NCBI GenBank assembly: GCA_964449325.1
Contig: CAYUYJ010000015.1
Location: 1 to 64,000, forward strand
Reading direction: 5' to 3'
Length of the DNA stretch: 64,000 nt
Origin: RGIG3002 sp964449325
GTDB lineage: Bacteria > Bacillota > Clostridia > Lachnospirales > Lachnospiraceae
Positions 42,756 to 51,770 of the stretch are shown here, piece by piece (position 1 is the first letter of the stretch; every line of letters begins with the position of its first letter). The position numbers and the translations under genes are program-made. The notes beneath the pieces were generated by a model that saw only the letters and a list, made by a program, of their open reading frames with translations, had not been told where the DNA came from and searched no databases.

Positions 42756-44252
42756 ATGCAGGCAACAAAAAATTACAAGTTTTGGTTTTGTACAGGTTCA
42801 CAGGATTTATATGGAGAGGAATGCCTAAAGAACGTAGCAGAACATTCTAAAAAAATTGTGGAGGCTTTCAATGCTTCCGGGAAATTACCCTTTGAAGTAG
42901 TATGGAAACCGACTTTGATTGACCAGGCTTCTATCAGAAGAACCTTCAATGAAGCAAATAATGATGAAGAGTGTGCAGGCGTCATTACATGGATGCATAC
43001 CTTTTCACCGGCAAAAATGTGGATTATTGGTTTGCAGGAGTACAAAAAACCACTCTGTCATTTACATACACAGTTTAACGAGGAGATTCCTTATGACACT
43101 ATTGATATGGATTTTATGAATGAAAACCAGTCCGCGCATGGTGACAGAGAATACGGACATATTGTAAGCCGCATGGGTATCGAGAGAAAAATTATTGTAG
43201 GACACTGGGCAAGCGAAAAAGTACAGGAAAGACTGACAAGCTGGATGCGTACTGCAATCGGTGTTATGGAATCTTCCCATATCCGTGTTGTTCGTGTTGC
43301 CGACAATATGCGTAATGTTGCCGTAACCGAAGGTGATAAAGTAGAAGCGCAGGTAAAATTCGGATGGGAAATCGATGCATATCCGGTTAACGAGATAGTG
43401 GAATATGTAAATGCTGTTTCCAAGGGAGATATTGATGCATTAGTAGAAGAATACTACAGTAAATATGACATATTGTTAGAGGGCAGGGATGCAGCTGAGT
43501 TTAAACAGCATGTTGCCGTACAGGCAGGTATTGAGCTTGGCTTTGAAAAATTCCTGACCGAGAAAAACTATCATGCCGTTGTAACACATTTTGGTGACTT
43601 AGGCGGACTAAAACAGCTTCCGGGTCTTGCCATGCAGAGACTGATGGAAAAGGGCTACGGTTTCGGTGCAGAAGGTGACTGGAAAACAGCGGCTATGGTA
43701 CGTCTTATGAAAATCATGGCAGCCAATACACCGAATGCCAAGGGAACTTCCTTCATGGAAGATTATACCTACAACCTTGTTCCTGGCAAGGAAGGTATTC
43801 TGCAGGCACATATGTTAGAGGTATGTCCGACCATTGCAGACGGACCGATTTCCATTAAATGCCAGCCGCTTTCCATGGGTGACAGAGAAGATCCGGCTCG
43901 TCTGGTATTTACCAGTAAGACAGGTACAGCGGTAGCAACCTCCTTAGTAGATTTAGGAAATCGTTTCCGTTTGATTATCAATGCAGTAGACTGCAAGAAA
44001 TGTGAAAAACCGATGCCGAAACTTCCGGTAGCAACTGCATTCTGGACACCGCAGCCGTCTTTGGAGATTGGTGCCGAAGCGTGGATTTTAGCAGGAGGTG
44101 CTCACCATACAGCATTCTCTTATGATTTAACGGTAGAACAGATGGAGGACTGGGCAGCGGCTATGGGAATTGAAAGTGTTATCATTGACAATAACACAAC
44201 CATCCGTGAATTTAAGAACACATTAAGATGGAATTCCGTTGTATTCAGATAG
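42756..44252 (+). CDS. araA: L-arabinose isomerase
   Basis: It converts L-arabinose to L-ribulose using manganese. The 498 residues carry WKPTLIDQASIRRTFNEAN, CAGVITWMHTFSPAKMWI, THFGDLGGLKQLPGLAMQRL and LAGGAHHTAFSYDL-like segments that are diagnostic of AraA. Metal-binding Glu and His residues lie in these. AAGGAGG precedes the ATG. It is followed by araB and araD in the standard order. Confidence 0.97.
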   Translation: MQATKNYKFWFCTGSQDLYGEECLKNVAEHSKKIVEAFNASGKLPFEVVWKPTLIDQASIRRTFNEANNDEECAGVITWMHTFSPAKMWIIGLQEYKKPLCHLHTQFNEEIPYDTIDMDFMNENQSAHGDREYGHIVSRMGIERKIIVGHWASEKVQERLTSWMRTAIGVMESSHIRVVRVADNMRNVAVTEGDKVEAQVKFGWEIDAYPVNEIVEYVNAVSKGDIDALVEEYYSKYDILLEGRDAAEFKQHVAVQAGIELGFEKFLTEKNYHAVVTHFGDLGGLKQLPGLAMQRLMEKGYGFGAEGDWKTAAMVRLMKIMAANTPNAKGTSFMEDYTYNLVPGKEGILQAHMLEVCPTIADGPISIKCQPLSMGDREDPARLVFTSKTGTAVATSLVDLGNRFRLIINAVDCKKCEKPMPKLPVATAFWTPQPSLEIGAEAWILAGGAHHTAFSYDLTVEQMEDWAAAMGIESVIIDNNTTIREFKNTLRWNSVVFR

Positions 44253-44305
44253 AAAAGTTTTGCTCTTAAATTTTCATGAGATTATAAGAAAGGTAAGGTT
44301 TTGGA

Positions 44306-45910
44306 ATGAATAACGAAGAAATCAAAAAAGCTTTGGAAGAAGGAAAAAGCGCCCTTGGAATTGAATTCGGTTCTACAAGAATTAAAGCGGTGCTTGTAAC
44401 AAATGATAACGTTCCGGTAGCGGCAGGCAGTCATGAATGGGAAAACCGTCTGGAAAATAATATTTGGACTTATAGTCTGGATGATATTTGGAGTGGTTTG
44501 CAGGATGCATATGCACAGATGGCAGCCGATGCAAAGAAGCAGTACGGTGTGACCTTGACAACGATTGGCGTCATCGGTTTCAGTGGTATGATGCACGGTT
44601 ATATGGCATTTGATAAAAACGATGAACTGCTTGTACCGTTCCGCACATGGCGTAACACCATTACCGGAGACGCAGCAGAAAAACTGACAAAAGAGTTTAA
44701 TTACAATATTCCGCAGAGATGGAGTATTGCTCATTTGTATCAGGCAATTTTAAATGAGGAAGAACATGTAAAGGACATTACTTTCTTTACCACACTTGCG
44801 GGATACATTCACTGGAAAATGACCGGAGAAAAAGTGCTTGGTATAGGCGAAGCCTCCGGTATGTTCCCGATTGATGTGGAAACAAAAAATTACAATCAAA
44901 ATATGATTGCGCAGTTTGATAAGTTGACAGCAGACAAAAAGTATCCGTGGAAGCTTTCCGAAATTTTGCCGAAGGTACTTGTGGCAGGACAAAATGCAGG
45001 AACCTTAACAGAAGAGGGAAGCAGGCTGTTGGATGTAAGCGGTAATCTGAGAGCCGGTATTTTGCTTTGCCCACCGGAAGGTGATGCAGGTACCGGAATG
45101 GCGGCTACAAACAGCATTGCAAAACGTACCGGAAATGTATCTGCAGGAACAAGTATCTTTGCCATGATTGTTTTGGAAAAAGAACTGACAAAGGTATATC
45201 CGGAAATTGACCTTGTAACTACACCCACCGGAAATCTGGTTGGTATGGTGCACTGCAACAACTGTACCTCGGATTTGAATGCATGGGTAAATCTTTTTAA
45301 AGAGTTTGCAGAAAGCTTCGGCATGAAAGTGGATATGAACGATTTATTCGGAACCCTTTACAGAAAGGCATTAGAAGGGGATGCAGACTGCGGCGGACTG
45401 CTTGCTTATAATTATTTCTCCGGAGAACCGGTTACAGGCTTTGACGAGGGAAGACCGCTTTTTGTGCGTACACCGGACAGTAAATTTAATCTTGCAAACT
45501 TCATGCGTGCAAACCTGTTTTCTTCGGCAGCAACCTTAAAGGTTGGACTGGATATTATGTTGAAAGAAGAAGGTGTGCAGGTAGATCGTATTTTTGGACA
45601 CGGTGGTCTATTTAAAACGAAGGGTGTAGGACAGAAGATTATGGCAGCGGCAATGGACGCTCCGGTTTCCGTTATGGAGACTGCCGGTGAAGGCGGTGCA
45701 TGGGGAATTGCGCTTCTTGCCTCTTATATGGTAAACAAAGAAGCGGGAGAAACGCTGGATGATTATCTTCTTAATAAAGTATTCGCAGGAGAAACCGGAG
45801 AAGAAATGCAGCCGGATAAAGCGGATGTGGATGGATTTGATGTATTTATCGAACGATATAAAAAAGGATTCCCGATTGAGCATGCAGCGGTTGAGTCTGT
45901 ACGGGAATAG
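44306..45910 (+). CDS. araB: FGGY-family sugar kinase, probable L-ribulokinase
   Basis: A kinase of 534 residues with an FGGY fold. The N-terminal phosphate loop is GIEFGSTRIKAVL, SGMMHGYMAFD and FRTWRNTITG bind the sugar, and GNVSAGTSIFAMIVLEKE starts the ATP domain. The ribulokinase role rests on its place between araA and araD; the sequence is closer to the clostridial FGGY type than to E. coli AraB. AAGGTAAGG lies before the ATG. Confidence 0.88.
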   Translation: MNNEEIKKALEEGKSALGIEFGSTRIKAVLVTNDNVPVAAGSHEWENRLENNIWTYSLDDIWSGLQDAYAQMAADAKKQYGVTLTTIGVIGFSGMMHGYMAFDKNDELLVPFRTWRNTITGDAAEKLTKEFNYNIPQRWSIAHLYQAILNEEEHVKDITFFTTLAGYIHWKMTGEKVLGIGEASGMFPIDVETKNYNQNMIAQFDKLTADKKYPWKLSEILPKVLVAGQNAGTLTEEGSRLLDVSGNLRAGILLCPPEGDAGTGMAATNSIAKRTGNVSAGTSIFAMIVLEKELTKVYPEIDLVTTPTGNLVGMVHCNNCTSDLNAWVNLFKEFAESFGMKVDMNDLFGTLYRKALEGDADCGGLLAYNYFSGEPVTGFDEGRPLFVRTPDSKFNLANFMRANLFSSAATLKVGLDIMLKEEGVQVDRIFGHGGLFKTKGVGQKIMAAAMDAPVSVMETAGEGGAWGIALLASYMVNKEAGETLDDYLLNKVFAGETGEEMQPDKADVDGFDVFIERYKKGFPIEHAAVESVRE

Positions 45911-45931
45911 AAAGAAAGGAGTAAGCGTTCA

Positions 45932-46624
45932 ATGTTGGAGGAACTGAAAAAACATGTATATGAAGCAAATATGGACCTTCCGAAATATGGACTTGTTACC
46001 TTTACATGGGGGAACGTAAGCGGGATTGACAGAGAAAAGGGCTTATTTGTTATTAAACCCTCCGGAGTAGAATATGATAAGCTTTCGCCGGAAGATATGG
46101 TTGTAATGGATTTAGAGGGAAATAGGGTGGAAGGAAAATATAATCCTTCCTCCGATACAGCAACTCATCTGGAATTGTATAAAGCTTTTCCGGAAATCGG
46201 CGGTATTGTACATACTCATTCTTCCTGGGCAACAAGCTGGGCACAGGCAGGAAGAAGCATTCCCTGTTACGGAACAACACATGCAGACTATATTTACGGA
46301 GAAGTTCCCTGCGTAAGGTGTCTTACGAAAGAAGAAATCGATGGCGCTTATGAGAAAAATACCGGGCTTTTAATTGTGGATTACTTTAAAAATAGAGAAG
46401 TATTGGCAGTTCCGGCTGTGTTATGTAAAAATCACGGACCATTTGCATGGGGCAAAGATGCTCATGAAGCGGTACACAATGCAGTGGTTTTGGAAGAGGT
46501 GGCTAAAATGGCTGCCCGTTGTGAGCAGATTAACCCACAGGTAAAACCGGCTCCGCAGGAATTGCAGGACAAGCACTACTATAGAAAGCATGGAGCAAAT
46601 GCCTATTACGGACAGGGAAAATAA
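45932..46624 (+). CDS. araD: L-ribulose-5-phosphate 4-epimerase
   Basis: A class II aldolase-fold zinc enzyme of 230 residues that produces D-xylulose-5-phosphate. GLVTFTWGNVSGIDREKG, KPSGVEYD, SSDTATHLELYKAFP and the zinc ligands in HTHSSWATSW mark the family. AAAGGAG lies before the ATG. Its product enters the transketolase reaction encoded just downstream. Confidence 0.95.
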   Translation: MLEELKKHVYEANMDLPKYGLVTFTWGNVSGIDREKGLFVIKPSGVEYDKLSPEDMVVMDLEGNRVEGKYNPSSDTATHLELYKAFPEIGGIVHTHSSWATSWAQAGRSIPCYGTTHADYIYGEVPCVRCLTKEEIDGAYEKNTGLLIVDYFKNREVLAVPAVLCKNHGPFAWGKDAHEAVHNAVVLEEVAKMAARCEQINPQVKPAPQELQDKHYYRKHGANAYYGQGK

Positions 46625-46713
46625 GATTTTTTACAGGAAAATTTAGCAGAAAAACGGAAATAACTAAAAAGAATCGGTAAAATTCTATAATTTGTCCTGT
46701 ATAGCGATATGGA

Positions 46714-46727
46714 CGGAAACGTTTATC
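46714..46727 (+). promoter_or_regulatory. Weak cre-like site before transketolase
   Basis: CGGAAACGTTTATC shares the AAACGTTT core of catabolite-responsive elements but misses four flanking positions. It lies 100 bases before the transketolase start in a 204-base gap. A carbon-control role is only a possibility. Confidence 0.3.
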
Positions 46728-46828
46728 TATGATAAAGTAAAGCATGAAAGAATGAGAGATTTTCTAAGATATGAAATACGGACTTGGAAAATTTAAGTTT
46801 CATTGTTATGGTCAAATGGAGGTTAAAT

Positions 46829-47665
46829 ATGAATAACTTAGAACTTGCTAAAATGGCAAACGAAGTTCGAAAAGGTATCGTGACCGGTGTACATAGTGCA
46901 AAGGCCGGACATCCGGGCGGTTCCCTTTCAGCCGCTGATATCTTTACTTTTCTTTATTTTGAAGAAATGAATATTGATCCGAAGAATCCGAAGATGGAGG
47001 ACAGAGACCGTTTTGTATTGTCTAAAGGTCATACTGCACCGGGACTTTATTCTACTTTGGCAAACAGAGGATTTTTCCCGGTAGAGGATTTAACAACTCT
47101 TCGTAAATTAGGTTCCTATCTGCAGGGACATCCGGATATGAAACACATTCCGGGTGTAGATATGTCCAGCGGTTCTTTGGGACAGGGAATCTCTGCGGCA
47201 GCAGGTATGGCATTGGGAGCAAAATTAGATAAGAAGGATTTCCGTGTATACACTCTGCTTGGTGATGGCGAAATTCAGGAAGGACAGGTCTGGGAGGCAG
47301 CAATGTTTGCCGGACACAGAAAACTGGATAATCTTTGTGTTATCGTAGACAACAATGGCTTACAGATTGACGGTAAAGTGGAAGATGTTTGTTCTCCGTA
47401 TCCGATTGATAAAAAATTTGAAGCATTTAATTTCCACGTAATTAATGTAGATGCACATGATTTTGATGCTTTAAGAGCTGCATTCAAAGAAGCAAGAGAA
47501 ACAAAAGGTATGCCGACAGCAATCATTGCACACAGCTTAAAAGGAAAGGGTGTTTCCTTCATGGAAGGAAATGCAGATTGGCATGGTAAAGCACCGAATG
47601 ATGAAGAATATGCAGTGGCAATGGCAGATCTGGAGAAAGTGGGGGCAGAATTATGTCAGAAGTAA
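46829..47665 (+). CDS. Transketolase, N-terminal subunit
   Basis: This half of the split enzyme (278 residues) binds thiamine diphosphate. HSAKAGHPGGSLS and the TPP motif from GDGEIQEGQ to VDNNGLQ are present. The frame is open from 46784, but TGGAGG 7 bases before the ATG at 46829 decides the start. The stop overlaps the second half by 13 bases, so the two subunits are made together. Confidence 0.95.
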   Translation: MNNLELAKMANEVRKGIVTGVHSAKAGHPGGSLSAADIFTFLYFEEMNIDPKNPKMEDRDRFVLSKGHTAPGLYSTLANRGFFPVEDLTTLRKLGSYLQGHPDMKHIPGVDMSSGSLGQGISAAAGMALGAKLDKKDFRVYTLLGDGEIQEGQVWEAAMFAGHRKLDNLCVIVDNNGLQIDGKVEDVCSPYPIDKKFEAFNFHVINVDAHDFDALRAAFKEARETKGMPTAIIAHSLKGKGVSFMEGNADWHGKAPNDEEYAVAMADLEKVGAELCQK

Positions 47666-48591
47666 AGAAAATTGCAACAAGAGAAAGCTATGGTAATGCT
47701 CTTGTAGAGCTTGGAGCAGAATATCCGAATTTAGTTGTTTTAGATGCTGACCTTGCAGCAGCAACCAAAACCGGTATCTTTAAAAAGGCATATCCCGACC
47801 GTCATATTGATTGTGGTATTGCAGAATGTAACATGGTTGGTATTGCGGCAGGACTTTCTACAGTAGGGAAAATTCCTTTCGTAAGTTCTTTTGCCATGTT
47901 TGCAGCAGGACGTGCATTTGAACAGGTTCGTAATTCCGTAGGATATCCGCATTTAAATGTAAAAATCGGTGCAACCCATGCCGGTATCAGTGTTGGTGAA
48001 GACGGTGCAACCCATCAGTGTAATGAAGATATCGCTTTGATGAGAAGTATTCCGGGTATGGTTGTGATTAATCCGGCTGATGATGTGGAAGCAAAAGCAG
48101 CCGTACGTGCAGCAGTAGAATATCAGGGACCTGTATACCTTCGTTTCGGACGTGCGGCAATGCCGGTTATTAATGACAGACCGGATTACAAATTTGAGAT
48201 TGGAAAGGGAGTTCTCTTAAAAGAAGGAACCGATGTGACTATTATAGCAACAGGAATCTGTGTGGACAGTGCTCTCTGTGCAGCGGAGAAACTTGCAGCA
48301 GAGGGAATTCATGCAGAGGTTATTAATATTCATACCATTAAACCGTTAGACAAAGAACTGGTTGCAGCTTCCGCAAAGAAAACCGGAAAAGTGGTTACCG
48401 TGGAAGAACATTCCGTAATCGGCGGACTTGGAAGTGCTGTTTGCGATGCACTTGCAGAGCTCGCTCCTACACCGGTTAAGAAAATCGGTATGCAGGATAT
48501 ATTTGGTGAATCCGGCTCCGCAGCTGCATTGATTCAGAAATATGGTTTGGATGCAGAAGGTGTATATAAGAATGTGAAAGAATTTTTATAA
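47653..48591 (+). CDS. Transketolase, C-terminal subunit
   Basis: The pyrimidine-binding and C-terminal domains, 312 residues, start with the family sequence TRESYGNALVELG and include AECNMVGIAAGLS and THAGISVGEDGATHQ. It completes the enzyme encoded from 46829. Together they connect arabinose-derived xylulose-5-phosphate to glycolysis. A strong terminator follows 9 bases after the stop. Confidence 0.95.
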   Translation: MSEVKKIATRESYGNALVELGAEYPNLVVLDADLAAATKTGIFKKAYPDRHIDCGIAECNMVGIAAGLSTVGKIPFVSSFAMFAAGRAFEQVRNSVGYPHLNVKIGATHAGISVGEDGATHQCNEDIALMRSIPGMVVINPADDVEAKAAVRAAVEYQGPVYLRFGRAAMPVINDRPDYKFEIGKGVLLKEGTDVTIIATGICVDSALCAAEKLAAEGIHAEVINIHTIKPLDKELVAASAKKTGKVVTVEEHSVIGGLGSAVCDALAELAPTPVKKIGMQDIFGESGSAAALIQKYGLDAEGVYKNVKEFL

Positions 48592-48600
48592 GATATTAGG

Positions 48601-48638
48601 AAAAGCCCATTCTCATGAACGTGAGAAGGGGCTTTTTT
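48601..48638 (+). terminator. Intrinsic terminator after transketolase
   Basis: AAAAGCCC pairs with GGGCTTTT around an inner TCTCA / TGAGA stem, followed by TTTTTT. It separates the ara/tkt operon from the Rpn gene on the other strand. Confidence 0.88.
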
Positions 48639-48657
48639 GAAAGGTAAACGGAAGTGA

Positions 48658-49842
48658 TTATTGCTTTTTGAGTTCTTCAATCTGAGTAAGAAGCTGTTGA
48701 ATCTGTAAATCTTTCTCTTTTATTTGAGCCTCAGTTTCCTCTAACCGGTAGATTTTTTCTTCCAATTGAGAAGTTGTTTCTTCCAATTGAGAAGTTGTTT
48801 CTTCCAGTTGAGAAGACTTTTCTTCCAATTGAGAAGTTGTTTCTTCCAATTGAGAAGTTGTTTCTTCCAGTTGAGAAGACTTTTCTTCCAATTGAGAAGT
48901 TGTTTCTTCCAGTTGAGAAGACTTTTCTTCCAGTTGAGAAGACTTTTCTTTCAGTTGAGAAGACTTTTCTTTCAGTTGAGAAGTTGTTTCTTCCAGCTGA
49001 GAAGTCGTTTCTTTCAACTTCGCGTCTTTTTCTTCCAGTTGTAGGCTTGTTTCATTTAACTGCGCTACTTTTTCTGAAAGCTTCGTTTCTAAAAGCTCTC
49101 TTATTCGCTCTCCGGTCCGTTGGACGCGGTAATATTCTTCTCTCGCTTCACATTGCAGGCGGATATCGTCCTCCTTGCTGACCAGATACAAGCTTTCATA
49201 AGCCTCATTCATATAATCGTTGTTTTCTGCAAGCATTTTAATCTCCTCCCATGTGGTGGATTTGAAGAGGGAAGCCCACATATCGATGTGATACTTTTTA
49301 TCCTCTTCGGTTGCAAGTTCTATATGGGTTAAGTCTACCACAGAGAGTTGTAGCTTGTCACTATATGCGGTGTGATTTTTTACATTAAGAAATTTATAGG
49401 TGGCGAAAAATTCCGGATATTCAGGAAACAAAGAATAGTTCAAAAAACTAATCTGAAAAGCGGGTTTGACATCAGAATAATCATTTCCCGTTTCTAAATG
49501 ATCGAAACATCGACAAAGATAGGTCAGAGACCGTTCCGTCCAGTTATTATAGTTAAGCACCTGCATTTCCAAATTAATATAGGTATTACTGTTTAAAAGC
49601 ACCTTTACATCTAAAATACAGGTTTTAGTATCAATAGCTTTTCCCAGTTCGATAGGATTTTCAATAGTGACGGAGACGACCTCTTCCTCGGACAGATGCA
49701 GTACTGCACAGATAAGTCCCTTTAAGACATGATTATTTCGCTGTAGAAGAGCACGGAACAGGTAATCATTGGTCAAAGTGTAGGGTAACGGTCCTGTTGT
49801 GGCATACGCGGAAGAAATGGTTGTAGTAGTTTGATTATTCAT
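48658..49842 (-). CDS. Rpn-family PD-(D/E)XK nuclease with a long coiled-coil tail
   Basis: At 394 residues, the first half is a Rpn/PDDEXK_2 transposase-like nuclease: LTNDYLFRALLQ near residue 23, D78 (ILDVKV), E92-x-Q94 (LEMQV), and WTERSLTYLCRCF. The second half (from about 240) is a pure coiled coil dominated by twelve identical-length heptads of the form [E/K]E[T/K][T/S]SQL. Rpn nucleases are linked to recombination and phage defence in E. coli, but most are untested. The start at 49842 has AAAGGA on the minus strand; the frame is open to 49983. No partner gene is obvious. Confidence 0.87.
   Translation of the reverse strand: MNNQTTTTISSAYATTGPLPYTLTNDYLFRALLQRNNHVLKGLICAVLHLSEEEVVSVTIENPIELGKAIDTKTCILDVKVLLNSNTYINLEMQVLNYNNWTERSLTYLCRCFDHLETGNDYSDVKPAFQISFLNYSLFPEYPEFFATYKFLNVKNHTAYSDKLQLSVVDLTHIELATEEDKKYHIDMWASLFKSTTWEEIKMLAENNDYMNEAYESLYLVSKEDDIRLQCEAREEYYRVQRTGERIRELLETKLSEKVAQLNETSLQLEEKDAKLKETTSQLEETTSQLKEKSSQLKEKSSQLEEKSSQLEETTSQLEEKSSQLEETTSQLEETTSQLEEKSSQLEETTSQLEETTSQLEEKIYRLEETEAQIKEKDLQIQQLLTQIEELKKQ
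48763..49014 (-). repeat. Twelve 21-bp tandem repeats coding for heptads
   Basis: The 252 bp contain exactly twelve 21-bp units encoding EETTSQL, EEKSSQL or KEKSSQL, with only a few base changes between copies. Unit gain or loss would add or remove one heptad without shifting the frame. The opposite strand stays open in two frames only because of this repeat. Confidence 0.92.
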
Positions 49843-50282
49843 AGATTTGTCCTTTCTGTGATTTGAGTATTGATTGATATGTGATGCTGGAAAATGAATT
49901 CCAATTATAAAATAAAAATAGGATGCATATGCCGAAAACGGCAGGAGCGTGTAGTCAAAGTGAAATTGCATATACTTGACCAAATACCTTTATATGATAA
50001 GTCTAATTAAAGATATTAAATAGAATGCGTAATGAAGATACACGGTTACGCTGTTCACAAATTTTTTATAGCATACTTTCTGACGGGATACAACAGTTTT
50101 TGACTTTTATAGGTGTAGAAAAAATAAGCACAGAGAGAAAAGTGTATGTTTTATTTTTAACAAGATATTGTATAAAAACAAGTGGAAGAAAAATAGAGAA
50201 AGCTAGATATGGTATTGTGCATTTTGCCATAAGAACTGTTTAAATGATATATAATTCAGAGTGTGATAAATAGAATAAGTGC
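49843..50282. other. AT-rich intergenic region
   Basis: This 440-base stretch separates the divergent rpn and padR genes. It holds the small dyad GCCG-AAAA-CGGC (49931-49942) and a TATAAT-like box on the minus strand for rpn. A 72-codon frame (50025-50243, +) lacks a ribosome site and familiar sequence, so I do not call it a gene. Its AT content is higher than that of its neighbours. Confidence 0.5.
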
Positions 50283-50330
50283 TTGACATGGATAGAGCAT
50301 AGTAATAAGATTTATTTAGCAATACTAAAT
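50283..50330 (+). promoter_or_regulatory. padR promoter with operator-like dyad
   Basis: TTGACA (50283-50288), 17 bases, TAAGAT (50306-50311) form a promoter. ATTTAG-CAATA-CTAAAT (50314-50330) covers the expected start site. A dyad there fits autoregulation by the PadR encoded next. Confidence 0.72.
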
Positions 50331-50347
50331 AATATTGAGGTGAATCA

Positions 50348-50695
50348 GTGAATTCAAAATATGAACAGCAAATGAAAAAAGGAGTTCTGGAAATGCTTGT
50401 TTTAAAGCTGTTATCGGAGCATGATAAATACGGCTACCAACTTATCAGTGAATTGAAGGAATATAGTAACGGGATGTTTCTGCTGAAGGAAGGAACACTT
50501 TATCCGATATTATATCGGCTGGAAGATGAAGAACTTGTGGAAAGTCGTTGGAGTGAGCCAAAAGGAAAGGAAGTATCCAGAAAGTATTATGAAATTACAG
50601 AAAAGGGCAGAAATGTACTGGAAGAGTTAAAGACTCTGTGGGCAGGATTTTCTGCAAATGTATCTGCCATTATGGAAGCGGGGGAAAAGTCGTGA
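50348..50695 (+). CDS. PadR-family transcriptional regulator
   Basis: A short winged-helix protein of 115 residues. KKGVLEMLVLKLLSEHDKYGYQL and LKEGTLYPILYRLEDEELVESRW are classic PadR family segments. It starts with GTG behind GAGGTG. It overlaps the next gene by 4 bases (GTGA), the usual arrangement in which a PadR controls a HAAS-domain membrane protein. The signal it senses is unknown. Confidence 0.92.
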   Translation: MNSKYEQQMKKGVLEMLVLKLLSEHDKYGYQLISELKEYSNGMFLLKEGTLYPILYRLEDEELVESRWSEPKGKEVSRKYYEITEKGRNVLEELKTLWAGFSANVSAIMEAGEKS

Positions 50696-51333
50696 CAAAG
50701 GAAACATATGTAAAAAAAATCAAAAAAGGATTAAAGTGTACAAATGCCAAAAAGAAGGAAATAGCCAAACAACTGGAAGCGGAGATTATGGCAGAAATTT
50801 CAGGTGGAGTAACTCTGGAAAGTATTATTGCCAGAATGGGCACTCCGGATAGTGTTGCCAAAGAATTCAATGAAAATTTTTCGTCCGAGGAGCAAAAAGC
50901 GGCAGTAAAAGCAAAGAGGATTAAACTAGCGATTCTGGTGCTGCTTATTTTAGTGTTTATTGTGGCAGCGGTTTATTGGCGGCTTCCAAAGGGAAGTACG
51001 GAGATTAATAATTTTGATGAAGAAAAGGTAAAGGAAAGAGTAGAGCTCGTTATTGATTTAGTGGATGACGGTGATTATGAACAACTGGAAAAGTATTCTA
51101 TTGAAAAAATGAAGACCGATTCTGTGAAAGAGGCTATCGAGCAGACAAAAAATACTATTAACAGCAATTGGGGAAAACGGCTGTCTTTCGGAACGATGTA
51201 TCAGGCAGAGATAAAACAGATGGGGACAACCTGTATTGTGACACAGGTGAATGTTTCCTATGAGAATGTAAGCATAACCTATACGATTACGTTGGATGAA
51301 GATTTGCTGTTGATGGGATTGTATATGAAATAA
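50692..51333 (+). CDS. HAAS-domain membrane protein with DUF3887-like C-terminus
   Basis: The 213 residues divide into an N-terminal HAAS/DUF1700-like helical domain (about 1-65, IAKQLEAEIMAEIS), one membrane helix (about 76-98) and an extracytoplasmic domain resembling DUF3887 (about 115-213). HAAS proteins are typical partners of PadR. The start is GTG overlapping the padR stop; the frame is open from 50638. Function is unknown; cell-envelope sensing is an inference from the layout. Confidence 0.72.
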   Translation: MTKETYVKKIKKGLKCTNAKKKEIAKQLEAEIMAEISGGVTLESIIARMGTPDSVAKEFNENFSSEEQKAAVKAKRIKLAILVLLILVFIVAAVYWRLPKGSTEINNFDEEKVKERVELVIDLVDDGDYEQLEKYSIEKMKTDSVKEAIEQTKNTINSNWGKRLSFGTMYQAEIKQMGTTCIVTQVNVSYENVSITYTITLDEDLLLMGLYMK

Positions 51334-51431
51334 GCGGTACAGCATATGGGATTTTGCACACAGGCTCCTTGGAAAGATATGGAGAAGATACTTAAGGAAA
51401 ATTTTGACGAGAATGAAAAGAGGAGAGTTTA

Positions 51432-51770
51432 ATGACAGAGTCTATTCTTGCCTTTGTTATGTGGGTATTGATTGGATTTATATTTATCGTGCTTGGAATT
51501 TATGATATGTGTTCTAAGAAAGAAATTCCTTTCAGATTTTGGGCAAATGCCAAACTGCCTTTGGTTACGGATGTGAAAGGTTACAATAAAGCACTGGGAA
51601 AACTTTGGATAGGATATGGGATTGTTTTTATCTTGCTGGGAATCCCTCTGTTATGCGGACAAAATTCGGCATGGATTGTAGTTACGATATTGGGTACTGT
51701 TTTTGCAACTATTGTTATCATTGCAATTTATGTAACAGTCATTGAGAAAAAATATCGAAAGCAATCATGA
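51432..51770 (+). CDS. Small integral membrane protein, unknown function
   Basis: A 112-residue protein with three hydrophobic segments (about 5-25, 58-77, 83-104) and a loop FRFWANAKLPLVTDVKGYNKALGKLW between the first two. The loop is reminiscent of small DUF3784/SdpI-like membrane proteins, but I do not recognise it firmly. AGAGGAG lies before the ATG. It is close behind the HAAS gene and may belong to the padR transcript. Confidence 0.65.
   Translation: MTESILAFVMWVLIGFIFIVLGIYDMCSKKEIPFRFWANAKLPLVTDVKGYNKALGKLWIGYGIVFILLGIPLLCGQNSAWIVVTILGTVFATIVIIAIYVTVIEKKYRKQS

Noticed and set aside
48763..49014. CRISPR-like regular repeats
   Set aside because: There are no unique spacers. Units are contiguous 21-mers in frame with a coiled coil, so this is a coding tandem repeat.
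48766..49181. Two overlapping + strand frames of 92 and 135 codons with repeated FFQLR or FLPIEK-like units
   Set aside because: They are the reverse complement of the 21-bp heptad repeat in the Rpn gene. The repeat keeps several frames open; there is no ribosome site and no plausible protein composition.
50025..50243. 72-codon frame between rpn and padR
   Set aside because: No ribosome site, no recognisable segment, and AT-rich composition like the surrounding spacer. Not enough to call a gene.
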